Counted from the first letter of the stretch, positions 7,790 through 22,906 are shown. The stretch is 64,000 nt of DNA from Dehalococcoidia bacterium (GCA_022822375.1 JAJEBU010000055.1:1-64000), one strand, 5' to 3'. Notes: a model not told the origin generated them from the letters alone. A program made the numbers and translations.

Positions 7790-7842
7790 GAGCAATGTCC
7801 CCCAGGCGGACGCTCCGTCCGGAATGGACCTTGGAGACTGCC

Positions 7843-10437
<2,595 letters not shown>

Positions 10438-10456
10438 GCAGGCTTCGGCACTCGCG

Positions 10457-10843
10457 TCACGCCCCCTCGGGACGCTGGACCAACACCCAGCCGTTCCCAT
10501 CCCGATCGTGAAACAGCGCTTGGGTGCCCCACATCTGCTGGGTCGGAGGCTCCGAGAACTCGACGCCCTTGCCAGACCAGTCTGCGTATGTGGCGTCGAT
10601 GTCGTCCGTCCAGAGCACATAGCCGCTCGATGATCCCGGCTGCGCGCCGTCTGGATCGAAGGCGCCGAAGTTGGCCAGCACGAACTGAACCTCATCCTCG
10701 GGCAGCTTGACGGTGATCCAGCGCAACTCCGGTCCCATCGGGTCGTCCATCACCTTCTCCATCCCCAGCTTCTCCGTGTACCAGCTCAGCGCTGCTTGCT
10801 GGTCCGAGACCTGGATCGGGACGATGGAGAGATGGACGGACAC
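10457..10843 (-). CDS. VOC superfamily (glyoxalase/bleomycin-resistance-like) protein
   Basis: The 128-residue protein has the paired beta-alpha-beta-beta-beta modules of the vicinal oxygen chelate fold (VSDQQAALSWYTEKLG at the start, HDRDGNGWVLVQ at the end). The usual final Glu metal ligand appears as Gln, and the first ligand position is not a clear His, so metal binding is doubtful. Function is unknown. It converges with clpC across a gap of 19 bases and lies downstream of rodA on the same strand. Confidence 0.78.
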   Translation of the reverse strand: MSVHLSIVPIQVSDQQAALSWYTEKLGMEKVMDDPMGPELRWITVKLPEDEVQFVLANFGAFDPDGAQPGSSSGYVLWTDDIDATYADWSGKGVEFSEPPTQQMWGTQALFHDRDGNGWVLVQRPEGA

Positions 10844-10874
10844 GATGGCTTCCTCTCGCGGGTCGCTGTGGCGA

Positions 10875-11996
10875 TCAGGGCACGGGACCGCGGCTCGCGT
10901 CGTCGCGCCATGCGAGCACGCTCTGCAGCAGCCCCAGACCGATGAAGAATACCAACAGCGACGAGTTGCCCGTGCTGATGAACGGCAGCGGAATCCCCGT
11001 GACCGGAATCAGCCGCACGTTGATCGCCACGTTGATGAACACCTGGATCGCAATCACCGTGATCATCCCGACCGCCAACAGCTGGCCTAACGGCTCGCCG
11101 GCCTTGCCCGCGACCCGCAGCATGCGGAACAGCAGCAGGAGAAACAGCGCGAACAACGCCATCGCGCCGACGAACCCCAACTCCTCGCTGAGTACGCTGA
11201 AAATGAAGTCCGTCGTCTGAATGCGGACGAAGTCGAGCTGCGTCTGCGTGCCCTCGGTCAATCCCTGGCCCCACAACCCACCCGAGCCAACTGACGTTTC
11301 CGCCTGGATCACGTTGAAGCCGGCGCCCTGCGGGTCGGACTCAGGATCGATGAACGCGCGAATCCGATCGCGCTGATAGTCCTGTACTCCCGCCGCCAGC
11401 CCGACCGGGACGAGGCAGAGCCCCACGGCCAGCAGCATCGCGTAGTGGCGGATGCGCGCGCCGGCGAACAGCGTCATGATCAGCCAGAGCGCCATGAACA
11501 CGACCGCCGACCCAGCGTCTGGCTCGATGAACACCAGCAACGCCGGCAAGGCGGCGATGCCCAACGAGGCAAGGAACAGCTTCAGCTCGTTCAAGCGATC
11601 ACGGTAGTCGGTCAGGAACTTGCTGAGTCCGATAATGGTCATCAGCTTGCCGATCTCCGACGCCTGGACGACGGTGAATCCCAGATCAAACCAACGCCGC
11701 GAGCCAAACTCCTCCGACCCCAAGAACAGCACCGCGATCAGCACCAGGATGCCGAAGCCGTAGGCAATCCAGCCCAGCGCGTCGATCAGGCGATAGTCGA
11801 TCCTCGTGATCGCCACCATCAGTAGCGCTCCGACCACAGCAAAGATGATGTGCCGCTGGACCGCCGACGACAGCACGACGCCCTCGGTTCCACGCGGCAG
11901 CGAGGCGGAGTAGATGACCAACGCTCCGTAGCCCGCCAGCGCCAGCGCGGCGATAAGGATGAGCGGATCGAAGTGACGCCAGGAGTAGCCCGCCAT
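10875..11996 (-). CDS. rodA: Rod shape-determining glycosyltransferase RodA (SEDS family)
   Basis: RodA polymerises lipid II into glycan strands during side-wall growth, working with PBP2. The 373-residue protein is highly hydrophobic with about ten membrane segments. SEDS hallmarks include RRWFDLGF, FIEPDAGSA and the late LPFISTGNSSLL-type block. ATG 11996 overlaps the mrdA stop by one base (TGATG); the track's GTG start adds one codon. It is the last gene of the mreBCD-mrdA-rodA cluster. Confidence 0.93.
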   Translation of the reverse strand: MAGYSWRHFDPLILIAALALAGYGALVIYSASLPRGTEGVVLSSAVQRHIIFAVVGALLMVAITRIDYRLIDALGWIAYGFGILVLIAVLFLGSEEFGSRRWFDLGFTVVQASEIGKLMTIIGLSKFLTDYRDRLNELKLFLASLGIAALPALLVFIEPDAGSAVVFMALWLIMTLFAGARIRHYAMLLAVGLCLVPVGLAAGVQDYQRDRIRAFIDPESDPQGAGFNVIQAETSVGSGGLWGQGLTEGTQTQLDFVRIQTTDFIFSVLSEELGFVGAMALFALFLLLLFRMLRVAGKAGEPLGQLLAVGMITVIAIQVFINVAINVRLIPVTGIPLPFISTGNSSLLVFFIGLGLLQSVLAWRDDASRGPVP

Positions 11997-14092
11997 CACT
12001 GCGACCGTTCACGAATGGCCTCGTAGAGGCGCTGGTCTTCTTCTTCGGTGATCGCAATGCGTGCGTACGGCGGCGGGACCGCGTCTTCCAGCGCGCCGCT
12101 CAACTCTGCCCAGGCGCGCAGGATTTCGCCGCCGGCGCCCGCGGCCAGGTAGCCGGCCGAGAACTCAAAGAACACCGCAAGCGCAATCTGCGGATCGTCG
12201 AACGGCGCAAAGGCGATGAACCAGCCGTGCGTCGGACCCTCCTCAGCGCCTGACACCGCCGTCCCCGTCTGGTTGAACTCCGCCGTGCCCGTCTTGCCGC
12301 CGAAGAGCATTTCCGGCAGCTCGACCAACGCGTCGTGACAGGTGCCGGCGAGGGTGCAGAGCGCCATCCCTTCTCGAACGATGCGCAGCACCTCCGGGTC
12401 GACGTCCAGTTGTCGGCGCACGGCCGGCTGCCACGGCTGCACGACGCGATTTTCGCTGTTGACCAATGCCCGCACGACACGCGGCTCGTAGACCGTGCCG
12501 CCGTTCGCGATCGCAGCCGTCGCGACGGCCATCTGCAGCGGCGTCACGGTCGTGAAGCCCTGGCCGATGGCCATGTTGTACGTGTCGCCATCGCGCCATT
12601 CCTCACCAAACGCCTCGAGCTTCTGATCGGCCGACGTGATCAGCCCTGACGCCTCGCCGACCAGGTCGACGCCCGTCGGCGCATCCAGCCCCATCTCTCG
12701 CGCCCAACGGGCGAGCGGCTCGTTGCCGGTCCCGTTGAACACGACGTCGCCGGCGACGATGCCGTCGTCGGCCAGCGCGTCGAGACGCGCCTGCTCGTCC
12801 TCGTGGCGCGGCGGATTGTCGGGGTTGCGGTACGGCTCCCCGCCGGCGACGTAGTAGAAATAGACGTTGGACGACTCAGCGAGGGCCGTACGAATGTTGT
12901 ACACGCCCTGCGTCGTGTCTCCAAACCGATAGATGATGCCAGGCGAGAGCGCGTGATGCACCTCAAGCACGCCAGGCGAGTAGATGCGCGTCTCAGGTGT
13001 GATCGTTTCCTCTGCCAGGCCCGCAACCGCCGTCACCACCTTGAAGATTGATCCCGGCGGGAACTGATCCTGGATGGCATGATTGACCAGTGGCTGGCCC
13101 GGATCGTCCAGCAGTTCCTGGTAGGTGTCACTCGACAGATCGGTGTAGATGTTCACGTCGTAGGTCGGCACCGAGACCATCGACAGCACCTCGCCCGTGT
13201 GTACGTCCAGGACGACCGCCGCCGCATACAGCGATGCCCCCAGATGCTCCGTTAAGATCTGCTCGATCCGCTCCTGCAACTCAATGTCGATGGTCAGGAC
13301 GAGGCCCAGGCCGGGCGTCGGAGGTGTCTCGTCGAGCGTGCGCAGCACGTTCCCGACGGCGTCCACCTCGACCAGCTGTCGCCCGCCGGTGCCGCGCAGC
13401 TCCCGCTCATAGGCCGCCTCGATACCGCTGCGCCCTATCTGGTCGCTGTACAGGTAACGCTCGTCGCCGAGCGCGTCGTACTCTTCCTGCGTGATCGCGC
13501 CGACGTAACCGAGGATGTGCCCGAGCAGCCGTCCGTACTCGTACTCGCGAACGGCAATCGTGTCCACCTGCACGCCGGGCAGAGAGGCGCGCCGGGACGT
13601 CACCTCGATCACCTGACCGGGCGTCGGATCCTCCTCGACCAACAGCGGCAGGAAGGGATCGTTGGATGCCTGTCGAGCGCGAATCTGCTCTTCGATCTCC
13701 CACGGACGCAGATCGAACATGTCGGCGAGCTCGGCCGCGACGGACTCCACCTCGTCGTATGGGACGTCGGCAGGAATCAGCGACACCTGGTAGGCCGGAT
13801 TGTTCGAGACGAGCTGGTCACCGTCAGCGTCGTAGATCAGCCCGCGCGCGGGCTGAATGTCAATCGTGCGCACGCGGTTGCTGGCGGCGCGTGCGACGTA
13901 CTCGTCGTGCTGGAGAATCTGCAATCGCACCAGCTGCACCGTGAGGATGCCGAATAGCAGCAGGATGAAACCGCCCAGCACCCACACCTTCGCGCGCACG
14001 GGGAAGCCATCGACCTGAGCCAGCCGCTGTGCGTACTCTCGCGCGACGCCGGCGGATCGACCTGGACGCGGTTGTCGAGGTCGGCGTTCCAC
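11996..14092 (-). CDS. mrdA: Penicillin-binding protein 2 (elongation transpeptidase)
   Basis: This class B PBP cross-links peptidoglycan during elongation. A short cytoplasmic N-terminus is followed by one membrane helix (near residues 33-55, VLGGFILLLFG), a PBP dimer domain and the transpeptidase domain. The active-site motifs are present: SIFK near 347, SSN near 405 and KTG in GGKTGTAEF near 598. GTG 14092 shares one base with the mreD stop (TAGTG), which fixes the start; the track ORF adds 78 upstream codons from the mreD shadow frame. At 698 residues it is of normal length. Confidence 0.95.
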   Translation of the reverse strand: MERRPRQPRPGRSAGVAREYAQRLAQVDGFPVRAKVWVLGGFILLLFGILTVQLVRLQILQHDEYVARAASNRVRTIDIQPARGLIYDADGDQLVSNNPAYQVSLIPADVPYDEVESVAAELADMFDLRPWEIEEQIRARQASNDPFLPLLVEEDPTPGQVIEVTSRRASLPGVQVDTIAVREYEYGRLLGHILGYVGAITQEEYDALGDERYLYSDQIGRSGIEAAYERELRGTGGRQLVEVDAVGNVLRTLDETPPTPGLGLVLTIDIELQERIEQILTEHLGASLYAAAVVLDVHTGEVLSMVSVPTYDVNIYTDLSSDTYQELLDDPGQPLVNHAIQDQFPPGSIFKVVTAVAGLAEETITPETRIYSPGVLEVHHALSPGIIYRFGDTTQGVYNIRTALAESSNVYFYYVAGGEPYRNPDNPPRHEDEQARLDALADDGIVAGDVVFNGTGNEPLARWAREMGLDAPTGVDLVGEASGLITSADQKLEAFGEEWRDGDTYNMAIGQGFTTVTPLQMAVATAAIANGGTVYEPRVVRALVNSENRVVQPWQPAVRRQLDVDPEVLRIVREGMALCTLAGTCHDALVELPEMLFGGKTGTAEFNQTGTAVSGAEEGPTHGWFIAFAPFDDPQIALAVFFEFSAGYLAAGAGGEILRAWAELSGALEDAVPPPYARIAITEEEDQRLYEAIRERSQ

Positions 14093-14640
14093 TAGCCGAA
14101 TGCCGTTCTGGGTTCGCTCGGCTGCCGTGGCAGACGCGGCGATGGGATGCGCACAAACCAATAGACGACCGCGCCGACGAGCATGTTTCCGATCACCCCG
14201 CCAAGCAGAACGGTCTGCAACGCGGCCAGCCAGTTGACGCCCGTCGTGGTCAGTTCCACCGCAATCGCATGCACCGTGAAATGCAGCACCGTCGCTGCGC
14301 CGATCAACAGGATGACCGCCAGCCACTCCATCGCCAATGGCGCTGGCGCGCGCTCGCGCTGCCAGGCGTCCCAGGTCAGCGCCGCCAGTCCGATCGGCGC
14401 CAGCGCCGCGACCGACTCGGCCATGCCCTGGAAGGCGAGTAGGCCGAGTCCGATCCCCGCCAGCGGAATCATCACCAGCGTCTCAATCGGCGGACGCACC
14501 AGCGCCCAGCAACAGATCACGATCAACACCGCCTGCGGGCCAACGCCGAAGATGGGAAACTCCGGGCTCGCCGACGTCTGGAACACGACCAGCGCGAAGA
14601 GTCCGGCGAGCAGCAACGTCCAACGAAGGGCCGACATCAC
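14092..14640 (-). CDS. mreD: Rod shape-determining membrane protein MreD
   Basis: MreD is a poorly conserved small membrane protein of the elongasome. The 182-residue product has about five hydrophobic segments, a family pattern of short loops, and a charged C-terminus. Identification rests on this profile plus its position between mreC (4-base overlap) and mrdA (1-base overlap). Confidence 0.85.
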   Translation of the reverse strand: MMSALRWTLLLAGLFALVVFQTSASPEFPIFGVGPQAVLIVICCWALVRPPIETLVMIPLAGIGLGLLAFQGMAESVAALAPIGLAALTWDAWQRERAPAPLAMEWLAVILLIGAATVLHFTVHAIAVELTTTGVNWLAALQTVLLGGVIGNMLVGAVVYWFVRIPSPRLPRQPSEPRTAFG

Positions 14641-15515
14641 GAACCTCCGTCGTCCGACGCGTCAGCGTCGCTGAGCGACAGGTCGTTCAGCTCGGGCGGC
14701 GAGATCGAAATCTGGACGAGCACCTGCTCCAACTGGTCGAGCGGCGCGATCGGCTCGAGCACGACATAACGGAAGGCGTTCTGCACCGTTCCCTCGGCTG
14801 CCGACACGCGTCCCACCGGCAGACCCTGCGGCAGCTCGCCATCGAGACCGGATGTCACAAAGAGATGGCCCAGCTCGACCTCGGATGTCCACGGAATCTG
14901 CACCTCGAGGTTGCCCAGCGTGTCGCCGGTGGCCACGACCTCGCTACGCGACGGCTGGTGGAGCACCCGCACCGCGCTGTCCGGGTCGGTGATCAAGCGG
15001 ACAAACGACGTGTTGGGCCGAACGTCAAGAATCTGGCCGATCAGCGTCCCGCCGGCCGCGAGCACAGGCATCCCGACGCGCAACCCGTCGTTGGAGCCGC
15101 GGTCGATCCCGATGATCGTGCGCAGCCCAGTCAGGTCGCGAGTCGTCACGTATGCGGTTAGGGTGACGGCATCCGTCTCCGCCTGGACCTCGAGCAGGGC
15201 CTGCCGCGCGGTGACCTGAATTTGTTCCTCGCGCAAGCGCGCGTTGTCAGCTTCCAACTGCTCGATGCGCAGTCGGAGCGCGCGGTTCTCCGTGTTCAGG
15301 CGTCCGAAGTCGCGCAGATCGTCGATCAGGTTGGAGATCGGCTCGCCGGCTTGCCGAAAGGCGCGCTGAACGGGATTGAGCGCGGTGGCGGCCGAGTCTT
15401 CGAGCGTCGCCGCCCAGCCGATCACGCCCAGCAGCGTCAGCACAGCCACGAGCAGGGCGATGCCGATCACCCAGCGGATGCGGGCGCCGAGCAGTCGCAG
15501 CAGTCCGCGAATCAC
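14637..15515 (-). CDS. mreC: Rod shape-determining protein MreC
   Basis: MreC links the MreB filament to PBP2 from the outer face of the membrane. One N-terminal helix (IGIALLVAVLTLLGVI) is followed by a coiled coil rich in Leu/Glu (RLRIEQLEADNARLREE) and the beta-barrel domain with TTRDLTGLRTIIGIDRG and GLRVGMPVLA, which are typical MreC text. The 292-residue length is normal. It lies 21 bases downstream of mreB. Confidence 0.93.
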   Translation of the reverse strand: MIRGLLRLLGARIRWVIGIALLVAVLTLLGVIGWAATLEDSAATALNPVQRAFRQAGEPISNLIDDLRDFGRLNTENRALRLRIEQLEADNARLREEQIQVTARQALLEVQAETDAVTLTAYVTTRDLTGLRTIIGIDRGSNDGLRVGMPVLAAGGTLIGQILDVRPNTSFVRLITDPDSAVRVLHQPSRSEVVATGDTLGNLEVQIPWTSEVELGHLFVTSGLDGELPQGLPVGRVSAAEGTVQNAFRYVVLEPIAPLDQLEQVLVQISISPPELNDLSLSDADASDDGGS

Positions 15516-15536
15516 TCTGCCGCTCCGCTCTGCCGG

Positions 15537-16595
15537 CTACCGTCGGCCGGCGTACGCGCGGCCCATCTCCGGCGCCAGGGCGCGCGTCTCGGTCAGTGCC
15601 TCGGCGCAGCCGCGCACGACACAGGTCAGCGGCGACTCCGCGCGATAGACGGGGAACTTCGTCTCCTGCGACATCCGCCGATCCAGGCCCGGCAGATTCG
15701 CGCCGCCGCCAGCGAGCGCGATGCCCTGCGTCATGATGTCGGGAATGAGCTCCGCCGGGGTGTTCTCCATTGTCTTGACGACGGTGTCCAGAATCGACGA
15801 GACCGCGCCCGAAATCGCGTCGCGCAGCTCGACCGTCGTCACGTTCACGATCTTGGGCAGCGATGTCGACAGATCGCGGCCGCTCAGCACCACGTCGTGC
15901 TCGTCCTCCAGCGGGAAAGCGGAACCGCCGGCGATCTTGATCTGCTCCGCGGACGCCTCACCGATCTGGATGTTGTGCACCTGTCGCGCGTAGCTGATGA
16001 TCGCCAGATCGATCTCATCGCCGGCCACGCGCGTGGACGAGCTGACGACCATGCCGCCCATCGAGCAGACCGCCACCTCGGTTGTCCCGCCGCCGATGTC
16101 AACGACGATGCTGCCCGTCGATTCGAAGATCGGCAATCCGGCGCCGATGGCGGCGGCGATCGGCTCCTCGATCAGGTGCACCTCGCGTGCGCCGGCCGAG
16201 CGGGTCGCTTCGAAGATGGCTCGCTTCTCCACTTCCGTTGCACCGCTCGGTGTGCCGACCGTCACCCGCGGCCGACCGAAGGCCATGCCGCTGCGGCGAA
16301 GTGCCTCGTGAATAAAGTGGCTCAGCATCCGCGCGGTGACGTCGAAGTCGGAGATCACCCCGTCGCGCAACGGCCGCGTGGCGACGATGTGCGTCGGCGT
16401 GCGGCCGACCATCGTCTTGGCCTGCGATCCGATGGCGAGGATTGACTGGTCAATGCGGTTGATCGCCACCACCGAGGGCTCGTTGACGACGATGCCGCGC
16501 CCCCGAACGGAGACCAGCGTGTTCGCCGTACCCAAGTCGATCCCCACATCTGGCGAGAATCGCCCCGATAGCCAAGCGAGCGGTGACCAAACCAT
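15537..16595 (-). CDS. mreB: Rod shape-determining protein MreB (actin-like)
   Basis: MreB is the membrane-associated actin homologue that directs the elongasome. The phosphate-1 loop DVGIDLGTANTLV is near residue 16, the phosphate-2 motif VVDIGGGTTEVAV in the middle, and the adenosine motif ALAGGGANLPGL near 300. An N-terminal amphipathic stretch (WSPLAWLSGRF) probably binds the membrane. At 352 residues it is full length. It opens the cluster; about 140 bases of non-coding sequence separate it from ligA and should hold its promoter. Confidence 0.96.
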   Translation of the reverse strand: MVWSPLAWLSGRFSPDVGIDLGTANTLVSVRGRGIVVNEPSVVAINRIDQSILAIGSQAKTMVGRTPTHIVATRPLRDGVISDFDVTARMLSHFIHEALRRSGMAFGRPRVTVGTPSGATEVEKRAIFEATRSAGAREVHLIEEPIAAAIGAGLPIFESTGSIVVDIGGGTTEVAVCSMGGMVVSSSTRVAGDEIDLAIISYARQVHNIQIGEASAEQIKIAGGSAFPLEDEHDVVLSGRDLSTSLPKIVNVTTVELRDAISGAVSSILDTVVKTMENTPAELIPDIMTQGIALAGGGANLPGLDRRMSQETKFPVYRAESPLTCVVRGCAEALTETRALAPEMGRAYAGRR

Positions 16596-16739
16596 CGCAG
16601 ATCCTCAAGCGTCGAGCACGTCTGGAGTCACGATATGACCTCAGCCACTGCCATCGATGCGCCGAACGCGCAGCGGACGGGGCTGCTCGACATAGGTCAG
16701 CGTACCTGTAAACGGCGCGATCCCTGTTCTAACAAGACG

Positions 16740-19749
<3,010 letters not shown>

Positions 19750-19753
<4 letters not shown>

Positions 19754-20499
19754 CCGCCAACATGATCGACGTGCTGCCCGCCATCGACATTCGTGGCGGC
19801 CGTTGCGTTCGGCTCGTCCAGGGCGACTACGACCGCGAGACCGTCTTCGACGACGATCCGACGTCGCCCGCGCGCCGCTGGATTGACGAGGGCGCGGAGA
19901 TGCTGCACGTGATCGACCTCGACGGCGCCCGCGAGGGGTACGCCGTCAATGCGCCGCTCGTCGAACAGATTGCCGCGCTGGGTAAGCCAATCCAGGTTGG
20001 CGGCGGCATTCGCAGCATCGACACGGTTGAACGGTATCTGCAGGCTGGCGTCGCCCGGGTGATCGTGGGCACCGCGGCCGTGACCGATCGGTTGTTCCTC
20101 GAGCAGGCGATTGAGTCCTGCGGCGCCAAACTGACGGTCTCCGTCGATGCCCGCGGCGGACGTGTCGCGCTCAACGGCTGGACCGAGGAATCGGAACTGC
20201 GCGCGTCCGCCTTGATCGCAGACCTCGAGGCATTGGGTGTGCGCCGCTTCATCTACACCGACATCGCCTCCGACGGCATGCTCGGCGGACACGACGAGGC
20301 TGCGTTCAGCGCCGTGGCCAACGCGGCACGGTCTCCGGTCATCGCCGCTGGCGGGATCGCGCATCCGATGCAGATTCGACGACTGGCAGCCAACGGCGCC
20401 GCCGGCGTCGTGCTCGGCCGGGCGCTGTACGACGGACGATTGAGTCTTGCGGACGCTATTGCGGCGTCGCAGGCCGGCGTGAGCGAGCGCGCATGCTGA
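19750..20499 (+). CDS. hisA: ProFAR isomerase HisA
   Basis: HisA converts ProFAR to PRFAR, the substrate of HisHF. It is a (beta/alpha)8 barrel with [13 protein letters not shown] at the start, [16 protein letters not shown] and the C-terminal [11 protein letters not shown] phosphate-binding loop. The 249-residue length is normal. TTG 19750 overlaps the hisH stop and has GGAG seven bases upstream, so I prefer it over ATG 19762. The related trpF step could also be served by some actinobacterial homologues (PriA), but this cannot be judged here. Confidence 0.94.
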
Positions 20500-21278
20500 C
20501 GAAACGAATCATCGCCTGCTTCGACGTCGACAACGGCCGCGTGGTCAAGGGCATCTCGTTCGTCGAACTGCGAGATGCCGGCGACCCGGTCGAGCTGGCC
20601 GCGCTCTACGACCATGAGGGCGTGGACGAGCTGGTGTTCCTCGACATCACTGCGTCCGCCGAGGATCGCAACACCGTCGTGGATATGGTGCGACGCACCG
20701 CCGACCGCGTGTTCATCCCGTTCACCGTCGGCGGCGGCATTCGCACGGATGACGACATGCGGCTGATGCTCGAGTCGGGCGCGGACAAGGTGTCGATCAA
20801 CACCGCGGCGGTGCAACGCCCCGAGCTGATCTCCGAAGGCGCGCACCGCTTCGGATCGCAGTGCATCGTGGTCGCGATCGATGCCCGCACCGAGCCCGAC
20901 GGCTCGATGCAGGTCTACACGCACGGCGGCCGCCGCGAGACGGGCATGGACGCCGTGGCCTGGGCGCGAGAAGTCGTTGAGCGCGGCGCCGGCGAGATCA
21001 TGCTGACCTCGATGAACACCGACGGCCATCAGGACGGCTACGACCTGCCGCTGACCCGCGCCGTCTCGGACGCAGTCAGCGTGCCGGTGATCGCCTCGGG
21101 CGGCGCCGGCAGCGCACAGCACATGGTCGAGGCCATCACCGAGGGCCGCGCCGACGCCGTCCTGGCAGCATCGATCTTCCACTTTGGCACGCACCCGATC
21201 ATGGATGTCAAGCGGCGCATGCAGGCCGCCGGCATCCCCATTCGAATGGAGCACGCTGACTATGACGACGTCCTCTGA
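20493..21278 (+). CDS. hisF: Imidazole glycerol phosphate synthase, cyclase subunit HisF
   Basis: HisF uses ammonia from HisH to turn PRFAR into imidazole glycerol phosphate and AICAR. It is a (beta/alpha)8 barrel with the general acid/base aspartates in [13 protein letters not shown] (D11) and VVAIDART (near 130), and [11 protein letters not shown] as phosphate loop. It overlaps hisA by seven bases. At 261 residues it is complete. Confidence 0.96.
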   Translation: MLTKRIIACFDVDNGRVVKGISFVELRDAGDPVELAALYDHEGVDELVFLDITASAEDRNTVVDMVRRTADRVFIPFTVGGGIRTDDDMRLMLESGADKVSINTAAVQRPELISEGAHRFGSQCIVVAIDARTEPDGSMQVYTHGGRRETGMDAVAWAREVVERGAGEIMLTSMNTDGHQDGYDLPLTRAVSDAVSVPVIASGGAGSAQHMVEAITEGRADAVLAASIFHFGTHPIMDVKRRMQAAGIPIRMEHADYDDVL

Positions 21279-21609
21279 GATCGCGCAGCCGGTCCCCGAT
21301 CTGAAGTACGACGAGCACGGGTTGATCCCGGCGATCGTGCAGGATGACGCGACTGGTGACATCCTGATGTTGGGCTACATGAACGAGCGATCACTGGCGA
21401 TGACCCTGGAGAAGCAGCTGGTCACGTTCTGGAGCCGCAGCAGGCAGGTCTATTGGACCAAGGGCGAATCCAGCGGCAACGTGCTGGAGCTGGTCGGCAT
21501 CCGCAAGGACTGCGATGTCGACGCGCTGCTCGTCCGCGCCGTGCCGCACGGCCCGACCTGTCACACGGGGGAACGGTCCTGCTTCTATCGCGATCTCGCG
21601 GAGGAATAG
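21262..21609 (+). CDS. hisI: Phosphoribosyl-AMP cyclohydrolase HisI (stand-alone)
   Basis: HisI opens the purine ring of phosphoribosyl-AMP, the third step of histidine synthesis. The 115-residue protein shows [14 protein letters not shown], the DCDVDALL metal motif and the C-terminal zinc ligands in [12 protein letters not shown]. It lacks the HisE pyrophosphohydrolase domain that is fused in many bacteria, so hisE must lie elsewhere. ATG 21262 overlaps the hisF end by 17 bases. Confidence 0.94.
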   Translation: MTTSSEIAQPVPDLKYDEHGLIPAIVQDDATGDILMLGYMNERSLAMTLEKQLVTFWSRSRQVYWTKGESSGNVLELVGIRKDCDVDALLVRAVPHGPTCHTGERSCFYRDLAEE

Positions 21610-21623
21610 GCACGCCGAAGCCG

Positions 21624-21649
21624 ACGCCTGCAGCAAGCGCGACAGGCGT
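21624..21649. terminator. Possible bidirectional hairpin between hisI and rpmE
   Basis: ACGCCTG and CAGGCGT can pair across a 12-base loop in the 99-base gap between convergent genes. The stem is short and there is no T tract, so this is weak evidence. Confidence 0.25.
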
Positions 21650-21708
21650 GCTGACAACCACAGATGTGCTGTCGGCGATGTCCCCGCGAAGGACTGTGAG
21701 CAGAAACG

Positions 21709-21918
21709 CTACTCGTCGTCTTCGATGCCGTAGCGGCGGCGGAAGCGCTCCACGCGACCAGCGGTGTCAACGATCCGCTGCTCGCCCGTGAAGAATGGGT
21801 GGCAGGTCGAGCAGATCTCGATTCGAATCTCGGGCTTGGTCGCGCGCGTCTCCCACGAGTGGCCGCAACCGCACGTGATCGTGGCGTCGACGTACTCGGG
21901 GTGAATCTCAGTCTTCAT
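21709..21918 (-). CDS. rpmE: 50S ribosomal protein L31
   Basis: The 69-residue protein begins KTEIHPEY and carries the zinc-binding cysteines of the C+ form (CGCGH and [10 protein letters not shown]). C+ L31 is the zinc-dependent version that some bacteria swap for a C- paralogue when zinc is scarce. It overlaps rpmA by four bases. Co-location of L31 with L21-L27 is less common than L21-L27 alone. Confidence 0.96.
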   Translation of the reverse strand: MKTEIHPEYVDATITCGCGHSWETRATKPEIRIEICSTCHPFFTGEQRIVDTAGRVERFRRRYGIEDDE

Positions 21919-22193
21919 GCGCCAGCCTCCTCGAGCTCAGCCGGGACGACCGAGACCTTCTTGCGTCGGCCGCGCGCGTAGGGCGAGAACTTGACCACCC
22001 CGTCGGTCAGCGCGAAGAGTGTGTGGTCCCGTCCGACGCCGACATGGTCGCCGGCATGGATGCGCGTCCCGCGTTGGCGAACGATGATCCCGCCGGTGCG
22101 CACGGCCGAACCGTCGAACAGCTTGACGCCCAGTCGCTTCGCGTTGCTGTCGCGTCCATTGCGCGACGAGCCGACGCCTTTCTTGTGAGCCAT
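21915..22193 (-). CDS. rpmA: 50S ribosomal protein L27
   Basis: L27 reaches into the peptidyl-transferase centre through its N-terminus. The sequence starts directly with MAHKKG, so there is no Firmicutes-type N-terminal extension needing Prp protease cleavage. [17 protein letters not shown] and [15 protein letters not shown] are typical. Length is 92 residues, with a short extra C-terminal tail. It is nine bases downstream of rplU. Confidence 0.97.
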   Translation of the reverse strand: MAHKKGVGSSRNGRDSNAKRLGVKLFDGSAVRTGGIIVRQRGTRIHAGDHVGVGRDHTLFALTDGVVKFSPYARGRRKKVSVVPAELEEAGA

Positions 22194-22202
22194 GGCGCTT
22201 CC

Positions 22203-22721
22203 TTACTCCTCGCTGTCCGAGCCGACAGCGGCTGCAGTCTCGGTCTCGGCTGTGTCCGGCGCGGTGGACAGCGAGTCGTCCGAGTCCGGCCCCGAGTCCG
22301 GCTCTGTGTCCGACCCCGCATCAGGGAGCTCGGCAGCGGGTGATTCGTCGGCGGCCGCGGCCGGCGGTGCCCAACTCCAAGATTGGTCGCCGAGCGACAC
22401 TTCGTTGACCAGCACGCGGGTCTGCAACTGGCGGTGACCGCGCAGACGTCGGTAGCGAGTCTTGTTCTTGTACTTGAAGACGCGCACCTTCTTGCCGCGG
22501 CCCTGTTCAACGATCTCGCCGCTCACAGTGGCCGACGCCAGCGTCGGCGTGCCGACGGCGACCTCGCCGCCGCCCTGCACGAGCAAGACGTCTTCGAAGG
22601 TCACTGCGTCGCCGGCGTCGCCGGCGAGACGCTCGAGCGTGACTCTCTGGCCGGGCGAGACACGGTATTGCTTGCCGCCGCTGCGAATCACGGCGTAGAC
22701 CTCGGTCGACTCAGTGCTCAT
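22203..22721 (-). CDS. rplU: 50S ribosomal protein L21 with acidic C-terminal extension
   Basis: The first 105 or so residues are a normal L21 ([46 protein letters not shown]). About 60 further residues, rich in Asp, Ser, Glu, Ala and Pro, follow with no predicted fold. The extension is in frame and ends in a clear stop, so it does not look like a frameshift. It leads the rplU-rpmA-rpmE operon, with a good promoter at 22797-22824. Confidence 0.95.
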   Translation of the reverse strand: MSTESTEVYAVIRSGGKQYRVSPGQRVTLERLAGDAGDAVTFEDVLLVQGGGEVAVGTPTLASATVSGEIVEQGRGKKVRVFKYKNKTRYRRLRGHRQLQTRVLVNEVSLGDQSWSWAPPAAAADESPAAELPDAGSDTEPDSGPDSDDSLSTAPDTAETETAAAVGSDSEE

Positions 22722-22796
22722 GTTGTTCTCGGTTCGGTCTCAACTCAGGATCGGCGCAGGTGTTCCGTTCGGAGCCACGGGTGCGCTGAAGGTTCC

Positions 22797-22824
22797 AGCT
22801 TAAATGGACGCCGCCAATCGTCAA
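22797..22824 (-). promoter_or_regulatory. Promoter of the rplU-rpmA-rpmE operon
   Basis: On the minus strand TTGACG is followed by a 16-base spacer and TAAGCT, the closest match to a sigma-70 consensus in the window. It predicts a 5' leader of about 70 bases before the rplU ATG. Confidence 0.65.
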
Positions 22825-22865
22825 GCCACTCGGCCACACTACACCACGTCACAGAACGTTCCGCC

Positions 22866-22895
22866 ATGTTGCAGCATGTTGCAGCATGTTGGAAC
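22866..22895. repeat. Short tandem repeat, 10-bp unit, nearly three copies
   Basis: ATGTTGCAGC occurs twice in a row and is followed by ATGTTGGAAC, sharing seven of ten bases. It lies just after the ftsH stop in the ftsH-rplU gap. GTTCC and GGAAC flank it and could form a weak stem. No function is known. Confidence 0.6.
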
Positions 22896-22906
22896 AGTGC
22901 CCATGC

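Noticed and set aside
15222-16445. 407-aa plus-strand ORF
   Set aside because: It is antisense to mreC and mreB; the translation is rich in Arg, His and Gln, as expected of a shadow frame.
22722-22840. tRNA-like fragment (GGCCGAGTGGC) on the minus strand in the ftsH-rplU gap
   Set aside because: It resembles the D-arm of tRNA-Leu/Ser, but no acceptor, anticodon or T-arm can be folded around it.
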